Positions 62,498 through 64,000 of a stretch of DNA of 64,000 nucleotides are shown one piece after another (within the stretch, counting starts at the first letter, position 1; every line of letters starts with the position of its first letter). Below the pieces are notes generated by a model, which was given only the letters and a program-made list of their open reading frames with translations, made no database searches and was not told where the DNA came from. The DNA comes from Candidatus Sulfopaludibacter sp. SbA3 (lineage in GTDB: Bacteria > Acidobacteriota > Terriglobia > Bryobacterales > Bryobacteraceae). The position numbers were made by a program, and so were the translations under genes. The stretch is taken from NCBI GenBank assembly GCA_945890485.1, contig CAMDCN010000023.1:59070-123069 (forward strand). The letters run 5' to 3'.

Positions 62498-63790
62498 ATG
62501 CCATTCGCCGCCCTCGATCTCCACAAACGCGAGATCGAAGCCGCCACCTTCGACGACGCAGGCCAACTCCTGCATCGCCGGCGCTTCCCAGGTACCCGGG
62601 AGGCCATCCTCGCGTTCGCCCACACATACCTCTCACCCCACCATCATGTCGCCGTCGAAGCCACCTTCAACACCTGGGCGGTTGTCGACTTACTAACTCC
62701 CCTGGTCGCCTCCATTACTGTCAGCAATCCTCTCCTCACCCGCGCCATCGCCTCGGCGAAAATCAAGACCGACAAGATTGACGTCACCGTGCTGGCTCAC
62801 CTACTCCGCCTCGGTTATCTTCCTCCCGTCTGGATCCCCGACCCCGCCACCCGCGAACTCCGCAAACAGACCGCCGAGCGCGCGAGTCTCACCCACGACC
62901 GCACCCGGCTCAAAAACCGGATTCACGCCGTTCTCAATCAGCGCCTGATCCAGGCCCCGACGGACCTGTTCGACGCCGACGGCCTGCTCTGGTTGCACCG
63001 TCTGGAACTCGACCCTGTCGGTCGCCGTGCCCTCGACCGCCTCTTGGCTCAACTCACCCTCGTCGAGCAGCAGATCCGGGCCGCCACCGAAACGCTCGCC
63101 CGCCAAGCGCACGCCGATGAGCGCGTACGCCTGCTGATGACCTTGCCTGGCGTCGGCTTCGCCACCGCCCAAACTCTGCTCGCCGCGCTCGGCGATCTTT
63201 CCCGCTTTCCCTCCGCCAATCATGCTGCCGCCTATCTCGGCCTGGTTCCGTCCACATACCAATCGGGGGATAAGACCTTCCATGGACACATCACCAAGCG
63301 CGGTTCTTCGCACGCCCGCTGGATGCTGGTTGAAGCCGCCCAGCACCTCGACACTCATCCCGGTCCTCTCGGCGCCTTCTTCCGAAAACTGGCCGCCAAG
63401 AAGTGCCGCAACATCGCTGTCGTCGCCACCGCCCATAAACTCGTCATTCTGGCTTGGCACTTACTGAATTCCGGCCAGCCTTACCGTTATGCCATTCCGC
63501 GCTCCACGGAGGAAAAGCTCCGGCTTCTCCGCGTTCAGGCGACTGGCGAAAAACGCAAAAGCGGCCCCAAGCCGGGCAACGGATTAGCTCAACCCAAGAT
63601 CGCTCCAGGCGTCCGTTCCCGTAAGCTGAAATCTCTTTCCGAGGTATACGCGGAGGAAAACCTGCCGGCGATGTCTCCGGCGCCTGCCGGCGAACGCCGG
63701 CATGTTGCCGAATGTGGAGTATCCGAGTTCGCTGCGGACATATTCGAATCGAAGTATGTGCCACGGGGAAAGGTCACGCGCAGGGAGTAA
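62498..63790 (+). CDS. IS110-family transposase (bridge-RNA-type recombinase)
   Basis: A 430-residue transposase. The RuvC-like N-terminal domain has its DEDD set: D7 in ALDLHKRE, E54 in VAVEATFN, and D92 and D95 in KTDKID. The C-terminal Tnp domain holds LLMTLPGVGFATAQTLLAALG and the catalytic serine region KRGSSHARWMLVEAAQ near residue 269. A coiled-coil segment links the two (LVEQQIRAATETLARQAHADERV). Beyond about residue 340 is a basic extension of roughly 90 residues with RKSGPKPGNG, not needed for the core fold. AAGGAG lies about 10 bases before the ATG. All catalytic residues are present, so it is probably active. Confidence 0.93.
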   Translation: MPFAALDLHKREIEAATFDDAGQLLHRRRFPGTREAILAFAHTYLSPHHHVAVEATFNTWAVVDLLTPLVASITVSNPLLTRAIASAKIKTDKIDVTVLAHLLRLGYLPPVWIPDPATRELRKQTAERASLTHDRTRLKNRIHAVLNQRLIQAPTDLFDADGLLWLHRLELDPVGRRALDRLLAQLTLVEQQIRAATETLARQAHADERVRLLMTLPGVGFATAQTLLAALGDLSRFPSANHAAAYLGLVPSTYQSGDKTFHGHITKRGSSHARWMLVEAAQHLDTHPGPLGAFFRKLAAKKCRNIAVVATAHKLVILAWHLLNSGQPYRYAIPRSTEEKLRLLRVQATGEKRKSGPKPGNGLAQPKIAPGVRSRKLKSLSEVYAEENLPAMSPAPAGERRHVAECGVSEFAADIFESKYVPRGKVTRRE

Positions 63791-63820
63791 CTCCGGGGCT
63801 TCCGGCTAACGATCTTTGAT

Positions 63821-63902
63821 AAGGCACAGGCGAACCCGCGTCAAGGCCAAGCCGCCCTCCGGGCGGTGCTACGCAGCCTTGACCCAGGTCCCCCTGTGCC
63901 TT
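63821..63902 (+). ncRNA. Three nested stems downstream of the transposase
   Basis: AAGGCACAGG (63821-63830) pairs with CCTGTGCCTT (63893-63902). Inside it GTCAAGGC (63840-63847) pairs with GCCTTGAC (63876-63883), and inside that CCGCCC (63852-63857) pairs with GGGCGG (63861-63866). Stems 1 and 2 are separated by 9 unpaired bases on each side (CGAACCCGC and CCAGGTCCC). The shape is that of a small structured RNA. Seek/bridge RNAs of IS1111-type relatives lie downstream of the transposase, so a second guide-like RNA is one idea; a terminator-like or end-recognition structure is another. Confidence 0.45.
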
Positions 63903-63983
63903 CAGGAGCCATTTATGAGCCGAAAGCCCCTCTCCAGAACCCAACCCCGCCTCGCCCTTCTCTCAATTCCCTGCATTTTTCGG

Positions 63984-63989
63984 TTGACA
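63984..63989 (+). promoter_or_regulatory. TTGACA -35-like box near the right end
   Basis: A perfect TTGACA lies near the right edge of the window on the plus strand. In IS110 elements the right end often supplies a -35 and the left end a -10, so that a promoter forms only when the ends join in the circular intermediate. The matching -10 is not identified because the right end is not defined. Confidence 0.3.
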
Positions 63990-64000
63990 AGACCATAGAT

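Larger units (their letters stand above)
62194..64000 (+). mobile_element. IS110-family insertion element
   Basis: The element carries an IS110-type DEDD transposase (62498-63790) with about 300 bases of structured non-coding sequence before it and at least 200 bases after it. The left end is placed near 62192-62194, where RHS homology stops next to a CT dinucleotide, the usual IS110 core. The right end is not fixed; it may lie at or beyond the window edge, because no RHS sequence resumes before 64000. IS110 elements lack terminal inverted repeats of the usual kind and move through a circular intermediate. Confidence 0.75.

Noticed and set aside
1..64000. tRNA, rRNA or CRISPR loci
   Set aside because: No tRNA cloverleaf, rRNA segment or regularly spaced direct repeats were recognised by eye in the intergenic regions.

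Overview
The window looks like chromosomal DNA of an acidobacterium, most likely of the Bryobacterales/'Solibacter' group. The reasons are high GC, two very large Oar-type TonB-dependent receptors with an N-terminal carboxypeptidase-regulatory-like domain plus a third decayed copy, and two secreted proteins ending in the Solibacter-type C-terminal domain (TIGR03437). Also typical are a PQQ dehydrogenase/cytochrome c pair and many secreted beta-propeller proteins. The assignment rests on family content only; I saw no rRNA or tRNA gene and no CRISPR array.

Layout. 1-9.3 kb (minus): a small HTH-like protein and a ParA/MinD-like ATPase, then a secreted TPR protein coupled to a 2,223-residue chain that joins a TamB-like domain to five POTRA repeats and an Omp85 barrel, then a methyltransferase cut by the window edge. 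9.4-12.5 kb (plus): a HEAT-like protein overlapping a secreted beta-propeller/TIGR03437 protein. 12.5-17.4 kb (minus): three overlapping periplasmic adaptor genes and one MacB-like permease, with no ATPase. 17.5-26.7 kb: an alpha/beta hydrolase, then a phosphopantetheinyl transferase overlapping a single-module, fully reducing type I PKS (KS-AT-DH-ER-KR-ACP-TE). 26.8-34.3 kb (minus): an Oar receptor, a DUF302 protein, a propeller/Ig-like protein with a duplicated C-terminal domain, and a small membrane protein.

34.4-41.0 kb: a DUF3142 lipoprotein coupled to a TPR lipoprotein (plus), convergent with a PQQ dehydrogenase/diheme cytochrome pair and a BNR-repeat protein (minus). 41.1-48.0 kb (plus): a tightly overlapping glycan operon (GT8, two duplicated GT2-like genes, a Gfo/Idh oxidoreductase, GT4) running into a double-domain esterase. 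48.1-57.1 kb (plus): a second Oar receptor, a Tat-exported DSD1-type PLP enzyme, a membrane PAS-GGDEF-EAL protein and an Oar pseudogene with a strong terminator. 57.2-61.0 kb: a LamG/TIGR03437 protein, a YihX-like HAD phosphatase and a GT39-like membrane glycosyltransferase. 61.4-64.0 kb: the remnant of an RHS-repeat gene cut by an IS110-family element.

Functionally the region is mostly about the cell envelope and the outside of the cell: outer-membrane biogenesis, uptake or sensing receptors, secreted propellers, efflux, glycan synthesis and lipid or polyketide chemistry. The two most unusual items are the one-chain TamB-Omp85 protein and the IS110 element, whose 5' non-coding end folds by eye into the layout expected of a bridge RNA.
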